A stretch of 7,398 bases of DNA from CAZISM01 sp964541895 (GTDB lineage Bacteria > Zhuqueibacterota > Zhuqueibacteria > Residuimicrobiales > Residuimicrobiaceae), in assembly GCA_964541895.1 (NCBI GenBank), contig CAZISM010000202.1, positions 1 through 7,398 on the forward strand. The letters are read 5' to 3'. Numbering within the stretch: position 1 is the first letter of the stretch; the number at the start of each line of letters is the position of its first letter. The notes below the pieces were generated by a model. The model made no database searches. It was not told the origin of the DNA and saw nothing but the letters and a program-made list of their open reading frames with translations. This document shows positions 6,253-7,398 of this stretch, in pieces. The position numbers were made by a program, and so were the translations under genes.

Positions 6253-7398
6253 TTAATGGCCGGCCGGAGCTGTGCCCAAATAATTGGCATAGCCGACCAC
6301 GATGGTGGAACCGATCAACGTCGTCAAAGCCAGGCCGAGCAAAAACTTGGTCAGCCCGCTGGTGTTTTTCCATTCTTTCAAAAAGAGGCCCCACATGGAG
6401 CTAAAGATGATGATGCTGGCCATATGCAGCGTCCAGCTTGAAAATTTATAATTGCCCATCTGGGTTTCGCCCATGGTATAAAAAAAGAACTGAAAATACC
6501 ATGTGACACCCGCCAGGGCACTGAACAGATAGTTGGCCAGCAAAGGCACGCGTACAGATGATTTTTTCGGGGTGGGGATATGTTCCACTACCTCTTCCGA
6601 CGGAGCCTCCAAGGCTGTTTCAATAATCGTTTCCTTGTCCCGGCTGATCTCCGGGCCATCGGTCTTGCTGACATACTGGTGCAGCGTTTTATTTTTCAGC
6701 AGCAGGTACATGCACCAGATGAAATTGGTGGTAAAGCCTCCGGCCAATACGACGATCAATTTCGGCAGGCCGACATGAATGGGATTGGCGCCGTATTTAA
6801 GAGCCGATACCGCAATCGGTTCGCCGGCGGCCAGGCCGTAGGCAAAACAGGAACTCATGATGCCGGAAAAAGTGGCGACCAGAATACCCTTCCAGAAATT
6901 GAATTCTTTCACCGATTCTTTTTTCTGCTCCTCGGTCATTTCTCGCTCTTTGGAGACACCGGCCAATCCGGCAATGACGATGCCCTGCAGACAGAGAATG
7001 ATGCCGATCAAAATGACCTGACCGGGAATGGTTTGCAGCTTGGCACCGATGGTGCCGTCAAATATCGGCGGCATCAGAGTACCGAACACGGCGCAATAGC
7101 CGAGCGCCACCGCCATGCCCAGAGACATGCCAAGATAGCGCATGGTCAAACCAAACGTCAATCCACCCAGACCCCACATGGCGCCCCAGAAGTAGCTCCA
7201 GAACAGCGTGCCGGCCGACTGTTCGGAAAGAATCTGCAAGAGATTCGGCGTCATGATAGCGGCGAAAATCCATGGCGCCATGATCCAGCTAAAGACGCCG
7301 CCGGCGAGCCAATACACCTCCCATGACCATTTTTTTACGCCGCGATAGGGCACATAAAAACTTCCGGAAGCCAGACCTCCCAGCCAATGAAAAAAGAC
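6253..7398 (-). CDS. rhaT: L-rhamnose:H+ symporter RhaT, N-terminus cut by window edge
   Basis: This inner-membrane protein imports L-rhamnose with a proton (drug/metabolite transporter superfamily, about ten membrane spans). The frame stays open to 7398, giving 381 visible residues. The edge residues FHWLGGLASGSFYVPY (visible 3-18) align with the start of E. coli RhaT (FWHLIGAASAACFYAPF), so the GTG at 7353 is not the real start and only about ten residues are missing. Other strong matches to E. coli RhaT are VKKWSWE (21-27), LTMRYLGMS (84-92), WYFQFFFY (300-307) and LKEWKN (340-345). A hydrophilic, Glu-rich loop at visible 241-283 is longer than the matching loop in E. coli RhaT. The stop codon is 19 bp before the isomerase start, so the two are probably co-transcribed. 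It is the first visible gene of the operon; its promoter lies outside. Confidence 0.93.
   Translation of the reverse strand, partial: VFFHWLGGLASGSFYVPYRGVKKWSWEVYWLAGGVFSWIMAPWIFAAIMTPNLLQILSEQSAGTLFWSYFWGAMWGLGGLTFGLTMRYLGMSLGMAVALGYCAVFGTLMPPIFDGTIGAKLQTIPGQVILIGIILCLQGIVIAGLAGVSKEREMTEEQKKESVKEFNFWKGILVATFSGIMSSCFAYGLAAGEPIAVSALKYGANPIHVGLPKLIVVLAGGFTTNFIWCMYLLLKNKTLHQYVSKTDGPEISRDKETIIETALEAPSEEVVEHIPTPKKSSVRVPLLANYLFSALAGVTWYFQFFFYTMGETQMGNYKFSSWTLHMASIIIFSSMWGLFLKEWKNTSGLTKFLLGLALTTLIGSTIVVGYANYLGTAPAGH

Noticed and set aside
7351..7353. GTG as the start codon of rhaT
   Set aside because: The frame continues upstream to the window edge, and those 15 residues align with the conserved N-terminus of RhaT, so the true start is beyond 7398.

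Overview
The window holds five genes, all on the minus strand and closely spaced, reading from 7398 down to 1. They form part of what looks like one operon for taking up and breaking down L-rhamnose or a related 6-deoxy sugar. In transcription order: an L-rhamnose:H+ symporter of the RhaT family (its first codons lie beyond 7398), an isomerase of the L-arabinose/L-fucose isomerase superfamily, a class I SAM-dependent methyltransferase, a secreted glycoside hydrolase of the GH106 (alpha-L-rhamnosidase) type, and the first 229 residues of a second secreted protein that runs off the left edge.

The gaps between genes are 19, 40, 76 and 46 bp. Each internal gene has a purine-rich ribosome-binding site, strong or moderate. 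I see no terminator-like hairpin with a U-tract and no promoter inside the window, so co-transcription from a promoter beyond 7398 is the simplest reading. No stretch longer than about 80 bp lacks a gene. I found no RNA genes, mobile elements, CRISPR arrays or long repeats.

Proposed workflow (inference): the GH106 enzyme and the partial protein, both with N-terminal export signals, release rhamnose from plant or microbial polysaccharides or glycosides outside the cytoplasm. RhaT imports the free sugar. The AraA-like enzyme, whose four metal-ligand positions appear conserved, isomerises it to a ketose. Kinase, aldolase or dehydrogenase genes are not in the window and could lie on either side. 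The methyltransferase does not fit a standard rhamnose pathway and is the most puzzling member.

Organism: a Gram-negative-type bacterium with moderately high G+C. The mix of GH106, RhaT and an AraA-like isomerase, and a signal peptide ending in an Ala-Leu-Ala-Gln junction, would suit the FCB group (Bacteroidota, Calditrichota, KSB1-like lineages) or Planctomycetes/Verrucomicrobia relatives. There is no SusC/SusD pair in view and no marker gene, so this assignment is weak.
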